A stretch of 64,000 bases of DNA from G963665405 sp963665405 (GTDB lineage Bacteria; Chloroflexota; Dehalococcoidia; Lucifugimonadales; G963665405): assembly GCA_963665405.2 (NCBI GenBank), contig CAXXUH010000004.1:1-64000 (forward strand), given 5' to 3'. The notes under the pieces are model-generated. The model was given only the letters and a program-made list of their open reading frames with translations. It was not told the origin of the DNA and did no database searches. A program made the translations under genes and the position numbers. Shown one piece after another: positions 47,676 to 56,617 of this stretch. The number at the start of each line of letters is the position of its first letter. Position 1 is the stretch's first letter.

Positions 47676-48359
47676 TTACGATGCGCTGCTCGCGGCGAGG
47701 TCCCGGAAAACCTGGCGCCACGTTTCCGGGTCGCCTCCACCGTGGCCGTCCCTGTATATGATGACCCCTCTCGCATCAACCGCGATCTTGGTCGACGACT
47801 GAAGGACGCGCAGCGTGCGCAGGTTCTGAGGGTCGGTTTCGGCGATAGGCCAGGGGTAGCCCTGCTGCTGCCGGTACCGCTCCATCAGCTCCAGGCTTTC
47901 CGACGGGTCCTGGCCTACGGCGTAGAAGTCCACCTGATCGGCAAACTCGGGGTACACACTCTTCATGCGCCGCAACTCGACGCGACAAACCGGTCACCAG
48001 GTAGCAAAGAAGAAGAGGAACACCGGCTTGTGCGCGCTGACTAGGCTCGCGACGTTGACGTTGCTCCCATCGATGAGACCGATGCTGACATCTGGTATTT
48101 GATCTCCGACCGCGATTCCCACTCGACCGCTGGCCGGCTGCAGTGCCGAGGCCTCGGCCGCTCGGGACGACACGTCGGAGCGTCCGTCGTCCCCCGAGGA
48201 GTCTGACAGCGCGACGACTATGCCCACCACGACGGCGACCAGCACGAGCAGGCCTGATCCCGCCATGAGAGCAGCGCGTCTTCGCCCATCCTTCGGCCTT
48301 CGGGCTTGATTTCGAAGCTCTCGTTTTCTTCGTCTGGGTCTGGCTTTCCGATCGGCCAA
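47676..48359 (-). CDS. Thioredoxin-fold (TlpA-like) protein, probable selenoprotein
   Basis: The frame from ATG 48359 gives a basic N-terminus, one membrane helix (ALMAGSGLLVLVAVVVGIVV), then VGDQIPDVSIGLIDGSNVNV and KPVFLFFFATW. A TGA (47996-47994) follows, and then PVCRVELRRMKSVYPEFADQ continues in the same frame to the C-terminal GVIIYRDGHGG...TWRQVF. The TGA stands exactly where the first Cys of a WCPxC motif belongs, so UPVC is expected. This is the pattern of thiol oxidoreductase selenoproteins: about 227 residues, membrane-anchored, redox domain outside. A simple TGA mutation cannot be excluded, but the preserved frame and exact position argue for selenocysteine. Confidence 0.8.
47968..47987 (-). 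promoter_or_regulatory. Possible bacterial SECIS hairpin
   Basis: Directly after the TGA the minus strand can pair GTCGC (47986-47982) with GCGGC (47973-47969), with a loop GTCGAGTT starting with G. The loop begins about 13 bases after the TGA, slightly closer than usual for bacterial SECIS elements. Stem of five pairs plus one weak pair. Confidence 0.4.
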
Positions 48360-48841
48360 GTTACTCTCCTACAGACTAGGTAGCCCTACGCCCCTCTCCC
48401 AAGTTCCGACTGTGCTTTCTTGGTTAAATGCCCGGGGGAGTCACGCCCTTTTTCAGCCAGCGACTGGCCAGGATGGAGACGCCGTTTCACGTATCCAGGT
48501 TATCCCCGATGAGACTGCGGATCGCACCATCGCCGAGTGAATCGAGAGTCAGCAATCTTCCTGGGGCAAGTCTAGCACACGCCCGAGCCATCAGACTCAC
48601 GTATGCGGCTCAGAGGAGCAGCACTCTTACGGGACTGCAATGCATCTAGGTGGATGATCCGCGAGATATGGGTGATGGCGTTGAATCAGGACCCAACAGC
48701 TACGGTTTGACAGGAGCGTGGCTCATTCATATTATCGAACCCGCAGCAATACGGATAACTCTTCGATGACGACCTGCCGCGCCCGACTCACGTCCTTCTG
48801 ATAGAGGCCCGGCACCGCGTCTGTTCCGTGGAAGAGGCGAC
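48360..48841. other. Intergenic stretch, nothing recognised
   Basis: Region between divergent genes (selenoprotein on minus, CSLREA on plus), so it should hold two promoters. No clear boxes or repeats were identified. Confidence 0.45.
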
Positions 48842-50620
48842 ATGGCGCGCTCGAGGCCCCTCATCGTCCTGGCTGTCGCGGTCGTCGCGGTCTCCGTGCT
48901 CCTGCTGAGCACCCTCGGCTCCGCGCACGCCGTGACGCTCGTGGTGGACTCGTCCGGAGACGGCGCTGACGTCGAGCCCGGCGACGGCCTCTGCGACGAT
49001 GGCTCCGGGCAGTGCACGCTTCGCGCCGCCCTCGACGAGGCCAACGCGAACGCCGGGACGGACACCATCGCCTTCGACATCCCTGGGGCCGGACCTCACA
49101 CCATTCGGCCCGCAGCTCCTCTGCCGGTAATCTCCGATACGCTGGTCATCGACGGCTACTCGCAGCCCGGAGCCAGAGCAAGCACCAATCCTCCGGGTCT
49201 CGGGTCGAACGCCGTACTGATGATCGAGCTGGACGGAACGAGTGCGGGGCCGGGCGCCACCGGCCTGCAGATCGCGGGGGGCGGTACGATTGTGCGTGGG
49301 ATAACGATCAACCGCTTCGACCGCGACGGAGTCCTGTTGCGAGTGAACGGTGGCAACGTGATCGAAGGCAGCTTCATCGGAACCGACGTGACGGGCACGA
49401 TCGCCCTGGGTAATGGGGAAAGCGGAGTCTGGATCAGCAATTCGGACGGCAACACCATTGGCGGAGCGTCGCCGGCGGCGAGCAACCTCCTCTCCGGGAA
49501 CGGCGTCCGCGGGGTGCTGATATCCGGCAGCTCGTCGGGGAACGTGGTGGAGGGTAACCTCATCGGCACCGACCTGACGGGGACGGTGGCCCTGCCCAAC
49601 GGCATGGTAGGGGTGAACATCGTCGACGCCCCCGGGAACATGGTCGGGGGTGGGACGGTGGGAGGGCGTAACGTCATCTCCGGCAACTGGAAGGGTATCG
49701 AGATCAGCCACGAGGGTGCGACGGGGAATCTGGTCCGGGGGAATCTTGTAGGGACCCAGGTCGACGGCGCCGCGGCGCTCAGGAACGGGTCGGCCGGGAT
49801 CGTCGTCGCCGCCGGTGCCGGCCGCAATGTGATTGGCGGTGCGGCGGACTCCTCGAACACCATCGCCCATAACGGCGGGGACGGCGTCCGCGTCGTCTCC
49901 GGGACTGGAAACGCGATCGATCTCAACTCGATCTTCTCCAACGAGGAGGAGGGGATCGATCTCAACGACGACGGCCCGACGCCCAACGACCCGGGAGATG
50001 CCGACGCAGGCGCCAACAGGGGCCAGAATTTTCCTGAGATCACCTCCGTGGAGATCGATTTCGGCGGCGAGGTGACGATTGAGTACCGGGTCGATTCCAC
50101 AGTCGAGAGCTCGGCCTATCCGCTGCTCGTCGAGTTCTTCGCCGCAGACGGAGCTGGAGAGGAGGGCCGGACGTTCCTGGGGAGCGACGTCTATCCGCGG
50201 GGCAGCGCCCGGACGACCGTGACCGCTAATCTTGGGAGCACGGCGGGACTCGGCGTTGCGGAGGGTGACCTGGTCCTGGCAACGGCCACGGACGCTGCCG
50301 GCAACACCTCCGAGTTCTCCCTGCCTGGGGTGGCGGTGACGGCAGCCTGCGCGTCGGAGGTGAGGCTCAGCTTCGCCGACGGCATTATTACGTGGAACTT
50401 CGTAGTTGGAGCCGCGCACCCCTCCACGTGGTCGGTGTCGGCGATCATCGCCGGCAATCTCATCCCACTGTGGTCGATAGATCTTCCACCTCTCCCGCCA
50501 ATCGCCGTGAGCTTCTCGTTCCCAATCCCTTCGATAGGAGTGGTCGAGGTTCAGAGCACACTCTCGGTCGAGGGCGCCCAATGCGCGGCCTCCGACGCCG
50601 TTGACACGGGAGGCTCGTGA
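48842..50620 (+). CDS. Secreted CSLREA-domain beta-helix protein
   Basis: 592 residues. Signal peptide PLIVLAVAVVAVSVLLLSTL. Then a CSLREA-type domain: GDGLCDDGSGQCTLRAALDEA, the characteristic C-T-L-R-A-A motif. A long right-handed parallel beta-helix region follows (repeats such as GNVVEGNLIGTDLTGTVALP, GNLVRGNLVGTQVDGAAALR, about 120-400), with a DPGDADAGANRGQNFPEITS segment and a C-terminal beta domain. Start ATG 48842. Likely surface-exposed or released; its binding target is unknown. Confidence 0.88.
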   Translation: MARSRPLIVLAVAVVAVSVLLLSTLGSAHAVTLVVDSSGDGADVEPGDGLCDDGSGQCTLRAALDEANANAGTDTIAFDIPGAGPHTIRPAAPLPVISDTLVIDGYSQPGARASTNPPGLGSNAVLMIELDGTSAGPGATGLQIAGGGTIVRGITINRFDRDGVLLRVNGGNVIEGSFIGTDVTGTIALGNGESGVWISNSDGNTIGGASPAASNLLSGNGVRGVLISGSSSGNVVEGNLIGTDLTGTVALPNGMVGVNIVDAPGNMVGGGTVGGRNVISGNWKGIEISHEGATGNLVRGNLVGTQVDGAAALRNGSAGIVVAAGAGRNVIGGAADSSNTIAHNGGDGVRVVSGTGNAIDLNSIFSNEEEGIDLNDDGPTPNDPGDADAGANRGQNFPEITSVEIDFGGEVTIEYRVDSTVESSAYPLLVEFFAADGAGEEGRTFLGSDVYPRGSARTTVTANLGSTAGLGVAEGDLVLATATDAAGNTSEFSLPGVAVTAACASEVRLSFADGIITWNFVVGAAHPSTWSVSAIIAGNLIPLWSIDLPPLPPIAVSFSFPIPSIGVVEVQSTLSVEGAQCAASDAVDTGGS

Positions 50621-50624
50621 TGTT

Positions 50625-50716
50625 GTCGTCAAAAGGAGGGTCTTGGGAAACCCCCAGACACCCGGCAATCCCGACCTGTCGGGATCTGCACACCCCATGC
50701 TTCATCATCTTGCTAC
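50625..50716. repeat. Dispersed intergenic repeat, family A
   Basis: Contains GGGAAACCCCCAGACACCCG, the CCCGACCTGTCGGGAT hairpin and the end block CTGCACACCCCATGCTTCAT followed by CATCTTGCTA. Close to the copies at 2.2 and 56.5 kb. Confidence 0.7.
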
Positions 50717-50932
50717 GGGGCTCCAGTGACTCTCACTGTCATCCTGAGTCCCGACACGTCGGGACGACGGATCTGGGGTGGGGCCTGATCGGGTGAGCCG
50801 TACGAGGTGATGCACCTCCCCAGATTCTTCGCGGATGCTCAGAATGACATCAATCCGGACCCGTACTTGTCACGGAGGGTTCGGGCTGGTGCTAGACTGG
50901 CGTCTGAAGTCTTTTCTCGGGCCAGGTGAGAC

Positions 50933-51688
50933 ATGAAGCGAGTTCTGATAACCGGCGCCGCGGGACTGATCGGCGGAGTCCTGCGTGATGCGCTCAGCGA
51001 CAGGTACGAGCTGAGCGGCATAGATGTCAGGCCCGTCGCGGGTATGGAGTCGGCGGTAGCCGACATGCGCGACCTCGATGCGGTCCACTCCGCGTTCGAG
51101 GGGGTTGACACGGTGATCGACCTGGCCGCCGTCGTGAGCGAGCGGAGCCCCTGGGACGAGATCTACGAGAACAATTTTCCGGCTACCCATAATGCCTTCG
51201 AGGCGGGGCGGCGGGCGGGCGTGAAGCGGGTCGTCTTCGCCAGCTCCAACCACGCCACCGGCATGTACGAGGGAGACGAGCCCTACGCGTCGATCGTCGC
51301 GGGGCGGTACGGGGGTCTGGACCCCTCGAAGATCCCACACCTCAACACCGACATGCCCATCCGTCCCGATGGCCCTTATGGGATCGGAAAGGCGTTCGGC
51401 GAAGCCGTCGGACGGTATTACTCGGACCGGCACGGCCTCTCGGTGATCTGCCTGCGCATCGGAACCGTCAACCGGGAGAACCGGCCGGTGATTGTCAGGC
51501 AGTTCGCCACCCTGCTGAGTCACGCGGACCTGACTCAGCTTGTAGGCCGGTGCGTCGAGGCGCCGGGCGACCTGCGGTTCGCGATCTTCTACGGCGTGTC
51601 GGACAACACCTGGCGGTTCTGGGACATTGGCAACTCGCGCGACCTGGTCGGCTACGAGCCCCGCGACGACGCGGAGCAGTGGAGGTAA
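50933..51688 (+). CDS. NAD-dependent epimerase/dehydratase family protein
   Basis: 251-residue extended SDR. Nucleotide-binding motif GAAGLIGGVL near residue 8, Asp at IDVRPV (favours NAD), ASSNHATGMYEGD and the active-site YGIGKAFGE (Tyr-x3-Lys). The pattern resembles uronate dehydrogenases, but the substrate is not certain. Start ATG 50933. A repeat lies upstream. Confidence 0.85.
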   Translation: MKRVLITGAAGLIGGVLRDALSDRYELSGIDVRPVAGMESAVADMRDLDAVHSAFEGVDTVIDLAAVVSERSPWDEIYENNFPATHNAFEAGRRAGVKRVVFASSNHATGMYEGDEPYASIVAGRYGGLDPSKIPHLNTDMPIRPDGPYGIGKAFGEAVGRYYSDRHGLSVICLRIGTVNRENRPVIVRQFATLLSHADLTQLVGRCVEAPGDLRFAIFYGVSDNTWRFWDIGNSRDLVGYEPRDDAEQWR

Positions 51689-51719
51689 GGGGTCAACCCG
51701 GCTGTGGGGAGCCCCGACC

Positions 51720-51800
51720 CTTCTTAGAAAAGAAGTGGAAACAGTCCGGGGGACACCCCCAGACTCCCGCCGAAGGGGCAGAGCCCCCTTGCAGGCCCCG
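51720..51800. repeat. Partial dispersed repeat, family A-like
   Basis: GGGGGACACCCCCAGACTCCC and the CGAAGGGGCAGAGCCCCCTT hairpin-like part resemble repeat blocks elsewhere. The end block is lacking. Confidence 0.4.
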
Positions 51801-51944
51801 CTTGGCGCATCAGCGGACAGGGCTCGACCAGCCGTGCGTCCTGGATGGCCAGGTACTCGGTAGTCTCAGTGCAAATCAGTCCGTCCTCAAGCCGAGGGAA
51901 CAAAGCCGGAACGCCCGTCGTCTGTAGATGCAAGGAGGCGGGCA

Positions 51945-52862
51945 ATGAGCGTGATGGAGCGGATAGGTACGAAGCCGTCGTGGGCAGCGGCCATTCTGGT
52001 GGGCTTGCTGGTAGTGGCGTCCGTGGCATGCGCCGGCTCCCCAGCGGCGCCCGGGGACTCCACGGTGCAACCCGTTGTGGAGACCGACGGCGACCCAGAA
52101 CCCCAGCCGACAGTAGAGCCGGCGCTGGATACAGACCGGTTCGACCTCCCAGGCGTCCTGGTCCAATACGACTACGAGCCTACCTTCTCGACCCCTGAGA
52201 GCCATCAACTCTTCGGCAGGGTGCCCCCGTTCACCATGCTGGACGACGGGACGCTCATATATGTGGACGACGGCCGACGATATGACGAGCGGCGGGTAAT
52301 GGAAGTGCGCCTTTCAGGGGATGACGCAGATGCCCTGGTGCAGCAGGTACTGAACCTGGGCTTCGAGCGCCTGGGCAACTACGCCGAGCAGTGCGAGGAC
52401 CTGGGCGATGGCACCAAGGTTTGCATCGCCGACGCTTCATATACGATTCTGCGCGTCCGTCTCCCGTCCGGCGAGCCTCGCCAGGTCAGAATCTACGCGA
52501 ACTTCGGTAGCGACCACCAGGCCCTGGAAGCCATTCGCTCTCTGCTCAGCGGGTACACTCACCCGGACGCCCGGCCGTACGTGCCCGCCAAGGCCACTCT
52601 CTTCGTCCGTCCGATTGCCGAGGCGGTGGACGTCCCGGTGCTGGATTGGGAGCTGGACCCGGCGTGGCTGAAGGCCGGCGACGACACGCGCCAGCAATGG
52701 GCCAGGGTGGCGGCCGGGGACGCGCTCGTCGCCCTGCTGGCGAGCGTTCCGCGCAATGTTGGTGACTTCTTCTTCCAGCACGATGGCCAGGCCTACCACA
52801 TGATTCTCGTTCCCTGGCTGCCGTCGGTCGACTATACCGCCGACGTGGCTGCCTATCGCTGA
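51945..52862 (+). CDS. Exported lipoprotein of unknown function
   Basis: 305 residues. Start ATG 51945 with AAGGAGG upstream. N-terminal hydrophobic segment AAILVGLLVVASVAC with a lipobox ending in Cys (about residue 29), then an Asp/Pro/Glu linker and a globular domain (VLVQYDYEPTFSTPESHQLF, MEVRLSGDDADALVQQVLNL). Two cysteines (YAEQCEDLGDGTKVC) may form a disulfide. Family not recognised. Confidence 0.75.
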   Translation: MSVMERIGTKPSWAAAILVGLLVVASVACAGSPAAPGDSTVQPVVETDGDPEPQPTVEPALDTDRFDLPGVLVQYDYEPTFSTPESHQLFGRVPPFTMLDDGTLIYVDDGRRYDERRVMEVRLSGDDADALVQQVLNLGFERLGNYAEQCEDLGDGTKVCIADASYTILRVRLPSGEPRQVRIYANFGSDHQALEAIRSLLSGYTHPDARPYVPAKATLFVRPIAEAVDVPVLDWELDPAWLKAGDDTRQQWARVAAGDALVALLASVPRNVGDFFFQHDGQAYHMILVPWLPSVDYTADVAAYR

Positions 52863-53167
52863 TCCCGCTCGCGCTGCGACACTCTCCTCTCGACAGTCGT
52901 TCCCGACATCGAAGTTCCTGGTGGTAAAAACGGGCTGGAAGGGAGGAAGAGAATCTTGGGCGGCACTCCTCAAACTCTCACGAGGGGTGCCCCGCCCTCT
53001 TGGAAGCCCCCGGTCCGGCAAGAAGGTGACCGCTGACGCGGAAGCGGGCGCGCGCAAGGAGAGACGGGCGATGGCCCTCCGGCCCCGGCGGGAAGACGGG
53101 AACAGTATCAGGGAGCTCTCGGATCCGGCAAAGGGACTGCGTCCCTCTGCCCACCCCGCTCAAGGCG
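52863..53167. repeat. Intergenic region with degenerate repeat blocks
   Basis: Contains GAATCTTGGGCGGCACTCCTC and, near 53125-53160, AAAGGGACTGCGTCCCTCTG and CCCACCCC, resembling repeat blocks at 5.05 and 62.88 kb. No gene. Confidence 0.4.
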
Positions 53168-53632
53168 TCAGCCGGCGGGGGCCCCCCAGTCGGCCTCCAT
53201 GGAAAGAATCTTCCCGAGGCGGCGCTCGTGACGCTCTTCGCCGGTGAAGACGGCGTCGAGGAAGCTCACGACCAGGGCCTTCGCGATCTCGTCCCCGACT
53301 ATCCGGGCGCCCAGGCACAGGACGTTCATGTCGTCGTGCTCGACCCCCTGTCGCGCCGAGTAGGTGTCGTGGCACAGGCACGCGCGCACCCCGCGTACCT
53401 TGTTGGCCGCTACACAGGCGCCCACGCCGCTGCCGCAGACGACGATGCCTCTGTCGACCGCGCCGTCCGCTACCCGGCGAGCCACCAGCCGGGCGAAATC
53501 CGGGTAGTCGTCGCCGGCGTCGAAGGCATGAGCGCCGACGTCCTCGATCTGATGGTCCAGGCTCCTGACGAGCTCGACGATGGGAGCCTTCAGCTCGTAC
53601 CCGGCATGGTCCGCGCCTATCGCTATCCGCAT
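53168..53632 (-). CDS. rpiB: Ribose-5-phosphate isomerase B
   Basis: Interconverts ribose-5-phosphate and ribulose-5-phosphate. 154 residues from ATG 53632 (MRIAIGADHAGYELKAPIVE), preceded by CAGGAAAA. The longer frame upstream is not conserved. Signature DAGDDYPDFARLVARRV, catalytic Cys region GIVVCGSGVGACVAANKVRG, and ARQGVEHDDMNVLCLGARIV are all present. Divergent from the acVLRF1 gene. Confidence 0.95.
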   Translation of the reverse strand: MRIAIGADHAGYELKAPIVELVRSLDHQIEDVGAHAFDAGDDYPDFARLVARRVADGAVDRGIVVCGSGVGACVAANKVRGVRACLCHDTYSARQGVEHDDMNVLCLGARIVGDEIAKALVVSFLDAVFTGEERHERRLGKILSMEADWGAPAG

Positions 53633-53730
53633 TTTTCCTGAGTCCTTTTCGGTCTGTGCTCGGGCGTCCGCACGAGTATCATATTCCGGGGCGGACGTGA
53701 TTGAAACCCTGACACACACCCGGAAAGCCG

Positions 53731-54462
53731 GTGGTTGCTCTGGAGATCTCCAAGCGGTACGCACCGACCAAACGCAAGATACTCGCTCTGCTCGACGAGC
53801 TGGAGGCGTCGCGAACCTGCCGGCAGACGGTCTACCTGACCCCGGATTCGATGGCCGGGCCGGTTCCCGAGGAGCTGGCCGGCGTCGTGAGACAGGCCGG
53901 ACGCTCGGAGACGGGGCTCGTCGTCCTCCTGTGCGCCGACCGGATCATCGCGATCCGGCCACCGTTTCCGGTGACCAGCGATGTTCGAGGGGCCGGTCTG
54001 GCGACCTCGCATCTCGTGGAGATTCTGGACAGCGACTTCGTGGTCGGAGTCGTCCTGCTGAGGCTGGGCCGGTTCGCGGTCGCGGTTCTGGAGGGTGAAA
54101 ACCTCGTGGCGACGAAGACCGGCTCCGGCCACGTCAAGAGCCGCCACAGGGCCGGTGGCTCCTCGCAGCGCCGTTTCGAGCGCAGTGGGGAGAGGCTGGA
54201 GAGAGAGTTCTTCGATCGGGCCTGCGCGACGGTACAGGCTGTGTTCACGAGCGTCGACGCCCGGCTCGACTATGTGATTCTAGGCGGCGAGCGGCACCGG
54301 CTCCGCGCTTTCCTGGGCCGCTGCGGCTACCTGGACGCGCTCGGGTCGAAGCTGGTGGACCGAGTCCTGGACATCGACCGCCCCGGCCAGCGGGCCCTGG
54401 AGGGGATCGCAGCCGAGGTCTGGAAGAGCCGGGTCACGGAGTTCACCCTGGCAGAGGAATAG
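53731..54462 (+). CDS. Vms1/acVLRF1-type release-factor-fold protein
   Basis: 243 residues, GTG start. The segment KTGSGHVKSRHRAGGSSQRRF matches the VLRF1 loop (HSR-x-x-x-GG-x-S-x-R-F) in which a Gln cleaves peptidyl-tRNA. It is followed by ERLEREFFDRACATVQAVF and YVILGGERHRLRAFL. Eukaryotic Vms1 and bacterial/archaeal relatives release nascent chains from split ribosomes in quality control. Function here is inferred from this motif. Stand-alone gene. Confidence 0.75.
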   Translation: MVALEISKRYAPTKRKILALLDELEASRTCRQTVYLTPDSMAGPVPEELAGVVRQAGRSETGLVVLLCADRIIAIRPPFPVTSDVRGAGLATSHLVEILDSDFVVGVVLLRLGRFAVAVLEGENLVATKTGSGHVKSRHRAGGSSQRRFERSGERLEREFFDRACATVQAVFTSVDARLDYVILGGERHRLRAFLGRCGYLDALGSKLVDRVLDIDRPGQRALEGIAAEVWKSRVTEFTLAEE

Positions 54463-54500
54463 CGTCGTCCCTCAAGGCCTCGGTCCGCGCTCTCTTGAAA

Positions 54501-55271
54501 CTACTGGGCGGTGTAGCCGCCGTCCACCGCGAGGTAGGTGCCGGTCACATAGGACGACTCGTCCGACGCCAGGTACAGGGCGGCAGCGGCCATCTCCTCC
54601 GGCTGCCCGAGGCGCCCCATCGGGTGCATCGACTCCAGGCGGGCCATCGTCTCCGGACTGCCGGTCAGGGTCTCGGTCAGGGTGGTCACGGTGTAGCCGG
54701 GGCAGATGGCGTTGACGCGGACCTTGTCGCTTGCCACGTGGAGCGCCAGGTTCCTGGTGAACTGGATCACTCCTCCCTTCGACGCCGCGTACGGGTTGAA
54801 AGCGCTCCCGAACCCCACCTGGTGGCCCACCAGCCCGATGATCGACGAAAGGTTGATGATGGAGCCGCCCCCGGCCTTGACCATCTCCGGGTGCGCGACC
54901 CAGGACACCAGAAACGTGCCCTTGAGGTTCACTTCGATCACCTTGTCCCAAAGCTCCTCCACAGTGGAGTCGTCGGTCTCGATGTTTCGAGTGGCGATCC
55001 CGGCGCTGTTGACCAGTATGTCGAGCCTGCCAAAGGAGTCCGTGGCCGTCCGGACCATCTTCTGAGCGTCCTCGGACCGTGTCACATCGCCGGCGATTCC
55101 AACAGCTTTGCCACCCGCCTCGCTGACGATCTCGACGGTTCTGTCGACGTCCGCGTCCCGGAGGTCCGTGACGACCACCCTGGCGCCCTCGCACGCAAAG
55201 GTCACGGCACAGGCGCGCCCGATGCCCGAGCCGCCTCCCGTTATCAGAGCAACCTTTTTGTCCAGCCTCAT
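54501..55271 (-). CDS. Short-chain dehydrogenase/reductase
   Basis: 256-residue SDR from ATG 55271. Cofactor motif TGGGSGIG, Asp in VVTDLRDADV (NAD preference), NSAGIA, Ser of INLSSIIGLVG and the catalytic YAASKGGVIQF. C-terminal SYVTGTYLAVDGGYTAQ typical. Substrate unknown. Convergent to acVLRF1. Confidence 0.93.
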   Translation of the reverse strand: MRLDKKVALITGGGSGIGRACAVTFACEGARVVVTDLRDADVDRTVEIVSEAGGKAVGIAGDVTRSEDAQKMVRTATDSFGRLDILVNSAGIATRNIETDDSTVEELWDKVIEVNLKGTFLVSWVAHPEMVKAGGGSIINLSSIIGLVGHQVGFGSAFNPYAASKGGVIQFTRNLALHVASDKVRVNAICPGYTVTTLTETLTGSPETMARLESMHPMGRLGQPEEMAAAALYLASDESSYVTGTYLAVDGGYTAQ

Positions 55272-55590
55272 TGAGTCCCCTTCCCGGCGGTGTCGCCGGG
55301 GCAGATGATACATCGTGCGAATCGTGAGGTAAAGCTTGGCAGGCGACCGGCCCGGTGGGAGGCCGGTGGAGGTATCTCACCCTCCTTCGCGTGCCATCTC
55401 ATTCCCACCCGCCCGCCCAGTAGTTGGGGGCACCCCAAACCCCGCAAAGGGGGCGGAGCTCTCTTTGGAACCCCCGAGCAATGGCGTCGGGCGCACGCCG
55501 TGCGCCCCTACGACCGGGTTCATCTGCCCGCTTGCGGCTGCAACCCGTCGCCGTTAGGATGGTCCGTAAACAGGGTCCGGAGGAGTGAGG
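55272..55590. repeat. Intergenic region with family B repeat
   Basis: 55406-55460 (CCGCCCAGTAGTTGGGGGCA, then CCCCAAACCCCGCAAAGG) matches 2006-2055 in sequence and order. No gene is supported. Confidence 0.6.
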
Positions 55591-55944
55591 ATGGCCGAGT
55601 TTCAGGCTCACGTGCTGGTGTGCACGAATAGCGAAGGCGCCGAGGACAAACGCCACTGCGGCGACAAGGGCGGGCACGAGGTGCGCCGCCGGTTCAATGA
55701 GGCCCTGGCCAGGCACGGCCTGCTCCAGAGTGTAACGATCTGCGACGTCGGGTGCACCAGCCAGCACAAGGCCTGCGAGGAGGCCCAGGGCTCGGTGGTC
55801 ATCTACGGCCCGACCGGTGCGATGGGCGGCACGTGGTACAACGTCGAGCCCGACGACGTGGAGGAGGTCGTCACGGAGCACCTGGTGAACGGCCGGAAGG
55901 TCTCCCGACTTGTCAACGAGGAACGGTCGGTAGCGCTCTCCTAG
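55591..55944 (+). CDS. Thioredoxin-like 2Fe-2S ferredoxin protein
   Basis: 117 residues from ATG 55591 after GGAGTGAGG. Cys pattern: VCTNSEGAEDKRHCGDKGG and ICDVGCTSQHKAC, followed by VVIYGPTGAMGGTWYNVEPD. This is the layout of small (2Fe-2S) thioredoxin-like ferredoxins. Electron-transfer partner unknown. Ends immediately before the convergent ridA-like gene. Confidence 0.85.
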   Translation: MAEFQAHVLVCTNSEGAEDKRHCGDKGGHEVRRRFNEALARHGLLQSVTICDVGCTSQHKACEEAQGSVVIYGPTGAMGGTWYNVEPDDVEEVVTEHLVNGRKVSRLVNEERSVALS

Positions 55945-56412
55945 CTAACCCTCGACCTCGATGATCGCCTCGATCTCGATGGGGATGTTGCCCGGCAGGG
56001 CGCCCATGCCGACCGCGGACCGGGCGTGGCGGCCCTTGTCGCCGAACACCTCGACCAGCAGGTCGGAGCAGCCGTTGGCAACCTGGGGCTGGTCCACGAA
56101 GTCGGGTGCGGAGTTGACCATCGAGAGCAGTTTGATGAACTGCGTTACCTTGTCGAGGTCCCCCACGGCGTCTTTCAGCCTAGCGATGACGTTGAGGCCG
56201 GTCAGCCGAGCAGACTCGTAGCCCTCTTTGGCCGTCATGTCATGGCCCAGCTTGCCCTTGCGGACCGTGCCGTCGGGCCCGCTCGCCGGACCGACACCCG
56301 ACAGGTAGACGAGGTTGCCCGTTCGACGGAACGGGACGTAGTTCGCCACCGGCGTCTGCGCGTCCGGCAGGGTGATCCCCAGCTGTTTCAGCCTCTCTTC
56401 GACCATCGCCAT
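55945..56412 (-). CDS. RidA family protein
   Basis: 155 residues, start ATG 56412 after AGGAGG. Motifs: NLVYLSGVGPASGPDG, ALKDAVGDLDKVTQFIKLL and ARSAVGMGALPGNIPIEIEA (with the conserved Arg and Glu). The RidA/YjgF family deaminates reactive enamines/imines. This member belongs to the longer variants. No isoleucine genes nearby. Confidence 0.9.
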   Translation of the reverse strand: MAMVEERLKQLGITLPDAQTPVANYVPFRRTGNLVYLSGVGPASGPDGTVRKGKLGHDMTAKEGYESARLTGLNVIARLKDAVGDLDKVTQFIKLLSMVNSAPDFVDQPQVANGCSDLLVEVFGDKGRHARSAVGMGALPGNIPIEIEAIIEVEG

Positions 56413-56450
56413 GTCCTATCCTCCTTGCGGTTATTGAGTTCTCTGGAAGG

Positions 56451-56560
56451 GTGCTAGGACACCCCTTCGACAGGCTCAGCGTAGGCTCTCAGAGTCCCGG
56501 CAGTCCCGACTTTTCGGGATCTGCACTCCCCATGTTTCATCATTCTGCCGGACCCCCGGC
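56451..56560. repeat. Dispersed intergenic repeat, family A
   Basis: Contains CTCTCAGAGTCCCGGCAGTC, the CCCGACTTTTCGGGAT hairpin and CTGCACTCCCCATGTTTCAT with CATTCTGCC. Matches the order at 2.2 and 50.65 kb. Confidence 0.7.
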
Positions 56561-56617
56561 GGGTGGGTTCCGCCCCCCCGGACGCCGTTCTGTTCTCTTG
56601 AAAGCGGCTCCTAGCCG

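Noticed and set aside
48788..50698. 636-codon minus-strand ORF opposite the CSLREA protein
   Set aside because: Antisense shadow; no domain, and the plus strand shows a signal peptide and beta-helix repeats.
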